From Thermodesulfobacteriota bacterium (lineage in GTDB: Bacteria; Desulfobacterota; Syntrophorhabdia; Syntrophorhabdales; JANXAF01), in contig JANXAF010000005.1 of NCBI GenBank assembly GCA_025062045.1, positions 81,155 to 145,154 on the forward strand: a DNA stretch of 64,000 nt, written 5' to 3'. The notes under the pieces were generated by a model, which was not told the DNA's origin, searched no databases, and worked only from the letters and a program-made list of their open reading frames with translations. Position 1 is the stretch's first letter; every line of letters begins with the position of its first letter. Made by a program: the position numbers and the translations under genes. Below are positions 26,975-35,746 of this stretch, one piece after another.

Positions 26975-28438
26975 TTAGTCCTTTTTGGCAGCCGGAAAGA
27001 TAACCTTGAAGCAGCTTCCCTTTCCAAGGGTGCTTCTTACCTCAACCCGACCGCCCATCCGCTTTACGAATTCGTGGCAAAGAGTAAGCCCAAGCCCTAT
27101 CCCCCGGCCATCATTCTTCGTGGAGAAAAAAGGCTCAAAAATTCTGTCTAACAGAGCCTCGTGAATTCCGACTCCGTTGTCCTCTATTTCTACTACTACG
27201 TGTCCGTCGTCACGATGGGCCTGAATCTTTATTATTCCTTTCTCTTTTGTCTCTACTGCGTCAAAGGCATTCTGGATAAGGTTCGAGAGGCACTGTTTTA
27301 AAGCGTTAAAATCCCCAAGGATTGGTGGCAGCTTTCTTTCCAATCGTACTCGTATCTCTACATTTGGCTGTTTTTGGCGGTAATCGGCCAGTACTTCCTT
27401 AATACATATGCCAACATCTATTTCCTTAAACTCAAAACTCTCTTTTTTTGTCAAATTAAGCATGTCCCTTATGATTCTTTTGCATCTGAAGGCTTCCTTC
27501 TGGATAACCTCCAGGCACTCGTAGATCTCGTCCATCTCTTTGTTCCTTCTCTTTTTCATTTCTTCGAAGAGTTCGCAGGCAAGTTCGGAGTTGGCACAGA
27601 TTGTCGCAAGCGGATTATTGAGTTCGTGGGCAACTGCTGTCATAAGTCTTCCTATAACCGACATTTTTGCGTCTTGGATCGATTGTAACTTTGCCATAAC
27701 TTTTTCAGTAGTCTCTTCTATGATACAGAGGAGACACTCCACGTTCCCATCTTTGTCCCTTATGGGAACGCCTCTAAAATGTAAAAACTGTCCCCTTGTC
27801 CCCTTGTAATTCGTAAACGGAAAGTCGTGAAGTTCAAAAGGCTCGCCTTCTAAACCCCTCTTTATGTAATCTGCAAGTCCGCACTCTATCGTATACTTGT
27901 TTTGAAGCCAGTTGAATTTTAACAATTTCTTTTCGGCTTCATCCCCGAGCCCCGATATGGCCGCAAGAGCTGGATTAACACTCATGAACTTTCCTGTCTT
28001 ATCAATTGTAAAAATTGCAACAGGGGCGTTTTTTATAATAGCCGCATTAAAATCACTGAGCTTTTTTAGTTCCTCTTCCGCTTTTTTCTGTTCCGTTACG
28101 TCCTGGATCATCTCTACATAGAGAAGACCATTCTTATCTCCTTCATAATCTAACGGGAAAACGGAGATCTTCAAATATTTGCCAGAAGCGCGATCTTCAA
28201 CTACGGACGTACGCACACTCCCTAAATCTTCAGACTCGCAAAGAGGACAGAAATCGCACTTAAGATCTCTTCGGAATAGAACTTCGAAGCATTTTTTCTC
28301 TTTCCAATTTTTCCAATCTGACACACGTAAACTTTCCATAGTCTTACTGTTCATCCAAATTAGCTCGTAATTACGATTAAAAACCAGGATCTCCATCGGT
28401 AAAGAGTTGACCAATTTCTCGAGGAAGGCAGCTAACAT
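26975..28438 (-). CDS. Soluble PAS-PAS sensor histidine kinase
   Basis: A 487-residue kinase without membrane helices, so it senses a cytoplasmic signal. PAS 1 (about 1-115) holds a cysteine group C50, C61, C64, C67 (KKCFEV, then KCDFCPLC). PAS 2 spans about 128-245. HisKA has the H-box AVAHELNNPLA (H271), and the ATPase domain has DNGVGI and GRGIGLGLTLCHEF. The cysteines suggest redox or metal sensing, but similar PAS cysteine clusters are common in anaerobes and their ligand is mostly unknown. It starts 12 nt after the acyl-CoA ligase and pairs with the response regulator that follows. Confidence 0.88.
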   Translation of the reverse strand: MLAAFLEKLVNSLPMEILVFNRNYELIWMNSKTMESLRVSDWKNWKEKKCFEVLFRRDLKCDFCPLCESEDLGSVRTSVVEDRASGKYLKISVFPLDYEGDKNGLLYVEMIQDVTEQKKAEEELKKLSDFNAAIIKNAPVAIFTIDKTGKFMSVNPALAAISGLGDEAEKKLLKFNWLQNKYTIECGLADYIKRGLEGEPFELHDFPFTNYKGTRGQFLHFRGVPIRDKDGNVECLLCIIEETTEKVMAKLQSIQDAKMSVIGRLMTAVAHELNNPLATICANSELACELFEEMKKRRNKEMDEIYECLEVIQKEAFRCKRIIRDMLNLTKKESFEFKEIDVGICIKEVLADYRQKQPNVEIRVRLERKLPPILGDFNALKQCLSNLIQNAFDAVETKEKGIIKIQAHRDDGHVVVEIEDNGVGIHEALLDRIFEPFFSTKNDGRGIGLGLTLCHEFVKRMGGRVEVRSTLGKGSCFKVIFPAAKKD

Positions 28439-28450
28439 AGCTAAGGCAAT

Positions 28451-30028
28451 CTATTTATAAGACTGCGGATCACAAGTGTCAACAGTTCTGCGCTTAATTA
28501 TCTCCTTGATCTCCCTCCTTAGAATTTTTCCTTGAGGACTCTTTGGAAGTTCTTTCCAAAATTCAACTGATTTCGGTTTTTTGTAGCTTGCAAGATGCCT
28601 TCCACAAAACTCGATTATCTCTTCCTCTTTAGCCTCCATTCCTTCCTTTAGGACTACAATCGCTTTGACAATCTCGCCCCAGTGTTCGTCCGGCACGCCT
28701 ACGACGGAAACTTCCGAGACTTTCGGGTGCATGTAGATCACTTCCTCCACTTCCCTCGGATAAATATTCACCCCACCTGATATGATCATGTCGTCTTTCC
28801 TTTCAATTATGTAGACGTAACCGTCCTCGTCAAACCTACCAAGATCACCTGTGTACAACCAACCGTTCCTTAGTTTCTTTTTTGTTTCCTCCTCAAGTTT
28901 CCAGTAGCCTTTCATCACCGATTCGCTTTTAAGAATTATCTCGCCCACTTCTCCGCAAGGCACATCTTTTCCTTCTTCGTCGACAATCCTTAGCTCGAAG
29001 TTGATTACCGGTTTCCCTGATGAGGCAAGCCTCTTTTGAGCCTTTTCGTCATCAAGTACATGGTCCTCTGGTTTAAGTACCGTTGTCAGGGGACCCGACT
29101 CTGTCTGACCGTAAAGCTGGGCAAACCCACATTTGAAAACTTTGAGTGCCCGACGGATGAGTTCAACTGGCATTGGAGCACCAGCGTAAAGGATCATCTT
29201 AAGACTGCTTAAGTCATATTTTTCAATTTCGGGTTCCTTAAGCAACGTGTGTATCATAGTTGGGACGAACTGACACCTTGTGATCCTTTCCTGCTCTATG
29301 TAACTTAGTATCTCTTTCGCGTTGAACTTTCCCTCCCTTCGGATATGCAAGGCGTTGGGCATGAATGTGTGCCGCACTATGTTGTCCTCGCCTGCCACGT
29401 GATATAGGGGAAATGTGATATAGACTCTCTCGTCATAGTCGACCTTAAGCTCTATCACTCCCGTTATGGCATTCATTATTATGTGCCTGTGAGTTCTTAG
29501 TGCTCCCTTCGGTCTGCCCGTTGTGCCAGCTGTGAAAATCATACTGCAGACATCGTCATCTTGGACAAGACGAGACGGTTCTTCGGTTTTCCCCTGGGAC
29601 AGAATATCATCATATTTTATGGCGTAATCCGGGTGGGGACTGCCTAACGAGATGTAATGTTCGACTACCTTTATCTCTTGCCTTATGTTATCGACGATCG
29701 GCCACATATCAGGATGAACAAAAAGAACCTTTGGTTCAGAATAATTGATGATGTAAGAGAGTTCCTTCTCTCTGAAGTGACTATTATATGGACAGAATAT
29801 CGAACCGATTTTAGCAGAAGCAAAATAGATTTCCAAAAACTCTCCCGAGTTGTGTAAAAACAATCCTAACCTGTCTCCTTTTTTAACACCTATCTCCATC
29901 AAAGCCCACGCAAGACGGTTAACCCTTTCGTTATACTCCCTGTAGTTAAGCCTTTTACCCTCAAACACATAAGCAATTTTATCTGGAAACTTTCTCGCAT
30001 TCCTTGCCAAAATTTCGCCAACAACCAT
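28451..30028 (-). CDS. AMP-forming acyl-CoA ligase (class I adenylate-forming enzyme)
   Basis: Activates a carboxylic acid with ATP and CoA. The 525 residues have the P-loop [18 protein letters not shown], the YGQTE-type A5 motif (LYGQTESG), A7/A8 [28 protein letters not shown], and the catalytic lysine in [11 protein letters not shown]. Substrate range (aliphatic, aromatic or alicyclic acid) cannot be read. GGAGGG four bases upstream supports the ATG. It sits in a tight run with the acyl-CoA dehydrogenase and molybdenum hydroxylase and presumably activates the acid imported by the TRAP system. Confidence 0.88.
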   Translation of the reverse strand: [525 protein letters not shown]

Positions 30029-30043
30029 CTTTCCCTCCAGGTA

Positions 30044-31564
30044 TTAAAAAATGTTCTTCTTTTCGACCCAGAAAGGAAACCATCTGTAGTATTCAAAGTC
30101 GAAAGCTTCGTTCAATCCCTCGTACGTTGCCTTTGCCATCATTATCTGGTTTTTCTGTCTAAAAAGGGAAACAAGGCCTTTTCTCTCCAAGCTTTCGAGA
30201 ACCGGAACGATCTTTTCTTTTTCGCATCCAAAATACTCGCATATATCTTCCACCTTCATGTAGAGCCCAGGATTCACCCTGTAATCCTCAGCAAGCACCC
30301 TAAGAACATTAGACTCGTCTGGTTCTTCATCAGTAGATGTAAAGCCGACAACCGGCACCGGAACCCCTAAATCTTTATCTATCGCCCTCTTTTGGGGCTT
30401 GATATGCTCTTTAAGTTTCCTCATTGCAGATCTTAAGATAACAAGCCGACAGGCTTCCATAGTTCCACCAGCTATGTTCTCTACCTTGGAAACGTTCATT
30501 ATGGAAAGAAGGGGATAAAATGGGGTAAGCCCATCCCCTCCCATAACCTGAATACCATCAAGTGCTGAAGAAAGTACACTCTCACAGTTGTAAACTTTGG
30601 CCACGTTCGACTCGATCGTTATATCCCAACCAATATCCCAGAGATAGGCGGTGTAGTAAGTGAGTAACCTCGCTGTGTAGTATCTTATAAAGAGATCTGC
30701 GAGTTTGAGCTGATTATTAGTAAAATCTATAGTTGGTCTTCCGAATTGAACTCTTCTTTCGGCATAGGGTATTACGTACCTAATAATCTCCCACATCCAT
30801 CCCAAAACTTGGGCAGAAATCAGAGTCCTTTCAAAGTTGAGACCGTTTGTCATGACCTTCCATCCTTCCCCTTCCTCCCCTATCCTATTCTCTACCGGAC
30901 AAGGTGTGTTATTGAAATTCAGAACGCCGTTCTGGATATTTTCGAATCCCGCAATCTCGTTTATCTTTTCGACGTTGAAGCCAGCCATGCCCTTCTCCAC
31001 GATAAATCCCGTAAGGTGGCGATAATTTGCGATATCTTGAGGATCATCGCTTGTGCGTGCGTAAACCATATATCTCGTTGCCACACCCGCAGAGACTATG
31101 AACCTTTTCTTTCCATTTAAGATGTAAACATCTCCCACCTTTTTAGCCCTCACATGCTGGGCGGCCGCATCCGTTCCGGCGAAAGGTTCTGTAATTACTA
31201 TGGCCCCTATTTCGCCCTTTGCTATCCTTGGAAGAAAACGCTTTTTTTGTTCCTCCGTTCCGAATTCGATTATCTGTCTTAACCCCCCAAGCATGTTGCC
31301 AACAAAGACTCTACCGGGTCCGGGCATAATATTTAAGGCCTCCGCCGCAATACAGGCACCGGTCGCTCCTAGCCCCATCCCTCCGTACTCTTTTGGTATT
31401 CCCGCTCCGGTATATCCCCTTTCACTTATTTTCTCGAATATTTCCCACGGAAACTGCCTCTTCCACCTGCTTTTCACATCAATGGGTATAAGCTCACGAA
31501 CAAAGGTCTGTACTTCTTCTGCGAATCTTTTTTGCTCATCAGTCCACCAGGGATACGGAAACAT
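30044..31564 (-). CDS. Acyl-CoA dehydrogenase with C-terminal winged-helix-like extension
   Basis: An FAD acyl-CoA dehydrogenase core (about 1-385) with TEPFAGTDAA, the GFIVEKGMAGF strand, the ERRVQFGRP motif and an IQVMGGDG loop. The usual YEGT catalytic Glu is absent: the sequence is IAGGT with G367. E245 in GLNFERTLIS matches the helix-G base used by isovaleryl- and long-chain-type enzymes, so activity is plausible. Residues about 388-506 are extra. Within them 418-480 looks like a winged helix (VEDICEYFGCEKEKIVPVLE, then LERKGLVSL). The electron acceptor is presumably the EtfAB encoded downstream. Confidence 0.87.
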   Translation of the reverse strand: MFPYPWWTDEQKRFAEEVQTFVRELIPIDVKSRWKRQFPWEIFEKISERGYTGAGIPKEYGGMGLGATGACIAAEALNIMPGPGRVFVGNMLGGLRQIIEFGTEEQKKRFLPRIAKGEIGAIVITEPFAGTDAAAQHVRAKKVGDVYILNGKKRFIVSAGVATRYMVYARTSDDPQDIANYRHLTGFIVEKGMAGFNVEKINEIAGFENIQNGVLNFNNTPCPVENRIGEEGEGWKVMTNGLNFERTLISAQVLGWMWEIIRYVIPYAERRVQFGRPTIDFTNNQLKLADLFIRYYTARLLTYYTAYLWDIGWDITIESNVAKVYNCESVLSSALDGIQVMGGDGLTPFYPLLSIMNVSKVENIAGGTMEACRLVILRSAMRKLKEHIKPQKRAIDKDLGVPVPVVGFTSTDEEPDESNVLRVLAEDYRVNPGLYMKVEDICEYFGCEKEKIVPVLESLERKGLVSLFRQKNQIMMAKATYEGLNEAFDFEYYRWFPFWVEKKNIF

Positions 31565-31579
31565 AAAAAAAACCTCCTC

Positions 31580-33874
31580 TCACTTTCTGTTTCTTAGTGC
31601 GAGAGCTATCTTTTCTGGTGTCACTGGCAATTCCGTAAACCATATTCCAGTTGCATCGTGGATGGCGCTTACAATTGAAGGAGGAGTACTCACTATTGCC
31701 CCTTCTGAAGCTTCTTTAGCTCCGTATGGTACGTTTGGGTCTTCTGTGAGTACGTGTATCACTTCGATCTTTGGCACATCTTTAATTCCAGGAATCTTGT
31801 AATCCGCAAAGTTTGGATTAAGTGTTCTCCCCTTATCCATCTTAAACTCTTCGTATAGCGCCTGACCTAAGCCCTGAACTGCCGCACCCTGGTTTTGAGA
31901 TTCTACGAGGGCCGGATTAAGAGGTTTTCCACAGTCGTGAGCAATTATCATGTCGGTACACTTTACAAAGCCAGTCTCTGAGTCAACCTCAACCCTAGAC
32001 AGCTGTGCAGTAAAACTGTACGCTGTGCCCGCATTTCCTATTCCCTTTTCGAAATCTAATGGTTCGATCCCATATTCGGAATACCCTTTTCCGATTAAAA
32101 CCCTTCCAGAGCCTGAATAACAGGCTATCTGAGCCAATTTCCTAAATGGCAGTGACTTCAGAGGCTGGTCCTTTACAGAAACCGTTCCATTCTTAAAGAC
32201 GATCTCATCCGGAGTCACATTCCACTCTTTCGCCGCAATCTCTGCGAGCTGTCGCTTTAGATCTCTTGCCGCTTTCATGGCGGCTTCTCCTGCAAGGGCC
32301 GTAACTCTACTTCCGTACGTACCGGGATCTATGGGAGTATAAGCAGTATCTACCCGCTTTATATCTATATGTTCAATGGGAAGGCCTAGCTCCTCAGCAA
32401 TGATTTGGACAAGAACGGTGTCGGAACCTTGACCTGCATCTGTTGCTCCTGTTAGGTACTCCACCGTCCCATCTTCGCAGAGCCTAAGAATCGCACCTGC
32501 CGATTGGTGGCCCCTTTGGCGTGCCCCTCCTAGGTAGGCTGTACCAGAAACTCCAACCCCGCACAGTATGTGATTTTTTCTCTTTTCCTTTTCTTTTTCC
32601 TTCCAGAGAGATGACTCCTTGAGTCTCATCAATCCCTCTTTTAGGCCGCAAGAATGAACGGTTATCTTATTTACCGTCTCATAAGGTGCCTCGATTGCAT
32701 TTTTAAGCCTTACTTCTATAGGGTCTAGGCCTAATTCTTCTGCCATCATCTCCATCTGTATCTCGGCCGCAAAGCGGGTGTGGGTTACTCCATGACCTCT
32801 CATGGCTGCCGAAACCGGGTTATTCGTAAATACTCTGTAAGCATCGTGTCTGAAATTGGGAAGCTTATATGGAAGCGTGCTCAGACATCCTGTAAGGTAC
32901 ATTGTGAGGGGGCCTATTGCGGTGTAGGCTCCTCCGTCAGCTATCACTTTTGACTGCATGGCTACTATGGTTCCATCTTTTTTCATGCCCATCTTGTTGT
33001 ATATGACGCAGTTGTGCCTTCTTCTCGAGGTTACCATAACTTCTTCCATGCTATATACGAATTTTACTGGCTTTCCGGTCATTTTCGAGAGCATCACCAC
33101 GCAAAAGTCGCCGGCGACAGAGTCGTTTTTCGTTCCTCCAAATCCTCCTCCAACGAAGGGTTGTATGACCCGAACCTTACTGAGTGGCAGCTTGAAACAC
33201 TGAGCTATATGCCTGTAAAGGAAATAAGGGCTCTGCTTTGCAGCATAGATAGTCACCCCTCCACCTTCCCAGTATGCGACTGCCGACGGAGGTTCTAAAA
33301 ACCCTTGAATCACCCTCGCTGTGACGAATCTATCCTCCCTCACAAGATCAGCTTCTCTAAACGCCCGATCCACATCCCCAAAGTCCATGTGAAACTCCCA
33401 GCTTATATTGTTAGGCCTGTAATCGTGGATTACCGGGGCTCCCTCCTTTAAGGCCTCTTCTGCATCGAAGACAGCGGGAAGCTCCTCATAGTCAACTTTT
33501 ATTTGTTCTAAAGCCTCTTCTGCTGTATCCTCATCGATCGCTGCTACCGCCGCAACCCCCTCCCCGTAATATCTGACCTTGTCTTCTGCCAAAGGTGGCT
33601 CATCCCTTGTGGCGGGCATCCATCCCCATCTGAAACCGCCGAAATCTTTTGCCGTACAGATGGCCTTAACCCCTATCACCCTTTTTGCCTTGGAAACATC
33701 GATATTTAAGATCTTCGCATGGGGGAGAGGACTTCTCAAAATCTTACACCAAAGCATACCAGCTAGCTCAATGTCGGCCGCGTATTTGGCAGCCCCTGTC
33801 ACTTTTTCTCTTCCGTCGACTCTTGGAATACTCTTGCCCAAAAGATCGTAATCTCCGATAATTATGGTCTCCAT
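31580..33874 (-). CDS. Molybdenum hydroxylase large subunit (xanthine dehydrogenase / 4-hydroxybenzoyl-CoA reductase-like)
   Basis: The 764-residue molybdopterin subunit starts with the family's KSIPRVDGREKVTG opening and carries QPFVGGGFGGTKND, the cofactor loop AMRGHGVTHTRFA and the C-terminal GAKEASEG with the likely catalytic E724. These enzymes hydroxylate with water, or reductively dehydroxylate in the case of HcrA. With the small Fe-S subunit and FAD subunit downstream it forms a complete alpha-beta-gamma enzyme. Substrate is unknown; linkage to acyl-CoA genes suggests an acyl-CoA or aromatic acid. Confidence 0.9.
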   Translation of the reverse strand: METIIIGDYDLLGKSIPRVDGREKVTGAAKYAADIELAGMLWCKILRSPLPHAKILNIDVSKAKRVIGVKAICTAKDFGGFRWGWMPATRDEPPLAEDKVRYYGEGVAAVAAIDEDTAEEALEQIKVDYEELPAVFDAEEALKEGAPVIHDYRPNNISWEFHMDFGDVDRAFREADLVREDRFVTARVIQGFLEPPSAVAYWEGGGVTIYAAKQSPYFLYRHIAQCFKLPLSKVRVIQPFVGGGFGGTKNDSVAGDFCVVMLSKMTGKPVKFVYSMEEVMVTSRRRHNCVIYNKMGMKKDGTIVAMQSKVIADGGAYTAIGPLTMYLTGCLSTLPYKLPNFRHDAYRVFTNNPVSAAMRGHGVTHTRFAAEIQMEMMAEELGLDPIEVRLKNAIEAPYETVNKITVHSCGLKEGLMRLKESSLWKEKEKEKRKNHILCGVGVSGTAYLGGARQRGHQSAGAILRLCEDGTVEYLTGATDAGQGSDTVLVQIIAEELGLPIEHIDIKRVDTAYTPIDPGTYGSRVTALAGEAAMKAARDLKRQLAEIAAKEWNVTPDEIVFKNGTVSVKDQPLKSLPFRKLAQIACYSGSGRVLIGKGYSEYGIEPLDFEKGIGNAGTAYSFTAQLSRVEVDSETGFVKCTDMIIAHDCGKPLNPALVESQNQGAAVQGLGQALYEEFKMDKGRTLNPNFADYKIPGIKDVPKIEVIHVLTEDPNVPYGAKEASEGAIVSTPPSIVSAIHDATGIWFTELPVTPEKIALALRNRK

Positions 33875-33877
33875 CTA

Positions 33878-34357
33878 TCATTTGCCTCCTTTAAGCCAAG
33901 ATGATGCCTTTTTAACTGCCTCTATTATCTTTGTGTAGCCAGTGCATCTACATAAGTTTCCGGAAAGGGCCTCCTTTATATCGTCCTCGCTGGGATTTTC
34001 ATTCCTTTTTAGTAAAGCGTATGAAGAGATGACCATACCGGGAGTACAGAAACCACATTGTAGAGCGTTTTCGTTAAGGAAGGCCTCTTGAATAGGGTGG
34101 AGCTTTCCATCTTGAGCAAGGCCTTCTATCGTCACTACTTCTTTTCCGTCTATCTCGGGCGCAAGAACGAGACAGCTATTTACAGGAACCCCATCCAGTA
34201 AGACCGTACATGCGCCACAGTCTCCTATACCACATCCCTCTTTTGTACCCGAAAGTTTAAGATCTTCCCGGATCATCTCTAAAAGGGTCCTATTCGGGGC
34301 TACGTATAGAACCGTTTCTTCTCCGTTTATTTTGAAACTAACTTTTAGCTTTTCCAT
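33878..34357 (-). CDS. Molybdenum hydroxylase [2Fe-2S] subunit (CoxS/HcrC-like)
   Basis: A 159-residue protein with two [2Fe-2S] domains. The N-terminal plant-type cluster is CGIGDCGACTVLLDG, preceded by the first ligand region SGTKEG. The C-terminal helical cluster is QCGFCTPGMVISSYALL and NLCRCTGYTKI. This layout is universal in the small subunits of the xanthine oxidase family. It lies between the FAD subunit (1-nt gap) and large subunit (3-nt gap). Confidence 0.93.
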   Translation of the reverse strand: MEKLKVSFKINGEETVLYVAPNRTLLEMIREDLKLSGTKEGCGIGDCGACTVLLDGVPVNSCLVLAPEIDGKEVVTIEGLAQDGKLHPIQEAFLNENALQCGFCTPGMVISSYALLKRNENPSEDDIKEALSGNLCRCTGYTKIIEAVKKASSWLKGGK

Positions 34358-34358
34358 T

Positions 34359-35231
34359 CTAGACCTCCAAAAGCTTCTTAAGTGACCTTTTAAGTAGCGT
34401 TTCCACCATGAGTCTTCTATATTCTTTTGACGCCCTGTGGTCGTCTATCGGAGAAGCTTCCTCGGATGCCACTTTTGAAGCCTCATCTATGGAAGCTTCT
34501 GTTATTCTCCCATCCTTTAGTATAGCTTCTGCTTTCTTTGCCCGGATTGGTGTCGGAGAGACAGCGCCGAGACCTATCCGTACATCGCAAATTTTGCCAT
34601 TTTCTTTAAGAACGAGAGTCGCCACACCAACTATAGCAAGATCCATCCTTTCCCTTACAGAAAGCTTTGTATAAAGACCGGAAGATTCTAAGGAAATCAA
34701 AGGAATTTCTATTTCCCTTAGTATCTCGTCCTCTTCAATGACAGTCTTATTCGGACCTACAAAAAACTCTTCTATCTTCACTTTTCTTTCGCCTTTTTTG
34801 CCTTTTAGCGTCAAACTCGCTTCAAGGACGAGTAAAGCCGGAGCTGTATCTGCCGATGGAACCGCGTTACATATGTTTCCCGCCAAAGTTGCTCTATTCT
34901 GGATCTGGAATGCTCCTACGCTTTTTGAAGCTTGTGCGAGGACGGGAAAGTGTTTAATTACATCTGGCGATGAGTATATGGATCTCATTGTACATGTGGG
35001 TCCTATTCGAAGAAAACCATCAGAGACCTCAACGTAGTTAAAGTACGGAATACCCTTGAGATCTACAATTGCATCGGGAGAAGGTATCAACCTTCTTTTC
35101 AGTTTGGGAATGAGATCCGTTCCACCGGCAAAGACGTAAGTTTTTTTCTCGCTCGAGATCATATTGAAGAGTTCTTCTTCTGATCTCGGTTTTAGATACC
35201 TGAACTTGGGTAGTCTCCTATAGAATATCAC
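34359..35231 (-). CDS. Molybdenum hydroxylase FAD subunit (CoxM-like)
   Basis: A 290-residue FAD protein with FAGGTDLIPKLKR and TLAGNICNAVPSADTAPALL, the two FAD-binding loops of the CoxM/PCMH family. Only three scattered cysteines are present, so the [4Fe-4S] insert that marks the beta subunit of true 4-hydroxybenzoyl-CoA reductase is absent. It starts at GTG behind a strong AAAGGAGG. Electrons from the Mo site would leave through this FAD. Confidence 0.9.
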   Translation of the reverse strand: MIFYRRLPKFRYLKPRSEEELFNMISSEKKTYVFAGGTDLIPKLKRRLIPSPDAIVDLKGIPYFNYVEVSDGFLRIGPTCTMRSIYSSPDVIKHFPVLAQASKSVGAFQIQNRATLAGNICNAVPSADTAPALLVLEASLTLKGKKGERKVKIEEFFVGPNKTVIEEDEILREIEIPLISLESSGLYTKLSVRERMDLAIVGVATLVLKENGKICDVRIGLGAVSPTPIRAKKAEAILKDGRITEASIDEASKVASEEASPIDDHRASKEYRRLMVETLLKRSLKKLLEV

Positions 35232-35243
35232 CCCTACCTCCTT

Positions 35244-35504
35244 TTATCCCCCTCCAAGTGGAGTGAGGTATATTTCGAGTATGTCTCCATCTTTTAGTTC
35301 TTCATCGAGCTTTTTAGAATAAAAATTTATGTCCCTCCCATTTAGGAGAATTTCTACTAAAGGATCGAGTTCCTCTGTGGGTACCTCAATATTCATGTCT
35401 TTCATCAAACTGACAAAGACCTCTCTTACTCGTAATGTCCCCTCCACCTTTAGGTTTTCATTTGATTTCCCAAAGTTAGTCAAAAGCTTTATCGTTTTTT
35501 GCAA
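35244..35504 (-). CDS. MoaD/ThiS-family beta-grasp sulfur carrier
   Basis: An 86-residue small protein ending in GDILEIYLTPLGGG. The C-terminal Gly-Gly (here Gly-Gly-Gly) tail and the preceding ILEIYLTPL strand are typical of MoaD/ThiS/SAMP-like carriers, which are adenylated and thiocarboxylated at that tail. No MoaE, ThiG or E1-like activating gene is beside it. It starts at TTG after GAGGAAGG. It leads the molybdenum hydroxylase genes, so a role in cofactor sulfuration or maturation is a reasonable guess. Confidence 0.72.
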   Translation of the reverse strand: MQKTIKLLTNFGKSNENLKVEGTLRVREVFVSLMKDMNIEVPTEELDPLVEILLNGRDINFYSKKLDEELKDGDILEIYLTPLGGG

Positions 35505-35524
35505 ATCTACCTTCCTCGGTCTCT

Positions 35525-35653
35525 CTATATGGTTTTTGTGAGAAAGTCAAAAGGTTCGGCGAATTTTTCGGTTCCACTCGTCTTTTTTTCGTTACTATTG
35601 GCATCTTCAGTCTGGATCCGATACTTGTCTTTTTCTGTAGAGCCCTCCTCCAT
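35525..35653 (-). CDS. Small hypothetical protein, 42 residues
   Basis: A short open frame in the 242-base gap between dctM and the MoaD-like gene. GGGAGGG lies about eight bases before its ATG, and an in-frame stop seven codons upstream fixes the 5' end. The protein starts MEEGSTEKDKYRIQTEDANS and is very hydrophilic, Lys/Glu/Thr-rich, with a short hydrophobic tail (FDFLTKTI). I recognise no family. It may be a real small protein or a chance frame. Confidence 0.4.
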   Translation of the reverse strand: MEEGSTEKDKYRIQTEDANSNEKKTSGTEKFAEPFDFLTKTI

Positions 35654-35746
35654 CAGCTGACCCTCCCTTTCCTACTTTTACGCTTTTGGAAGCCTAATAA
35701 TAGAGCGCCCACAGATATGTGTCCCTTGAACTTGGGCATGACTAGT

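Noticed and set aside
33878..35231. Naming the molybdenum hydroxylase as 4-hydroxybenzoyl-CoA reductase (hcrABC)
   Set aside because: The FAD subunit lacks the cysteines for the [4Fe-4S] cluster typical of HcrB, so the family match is general only.
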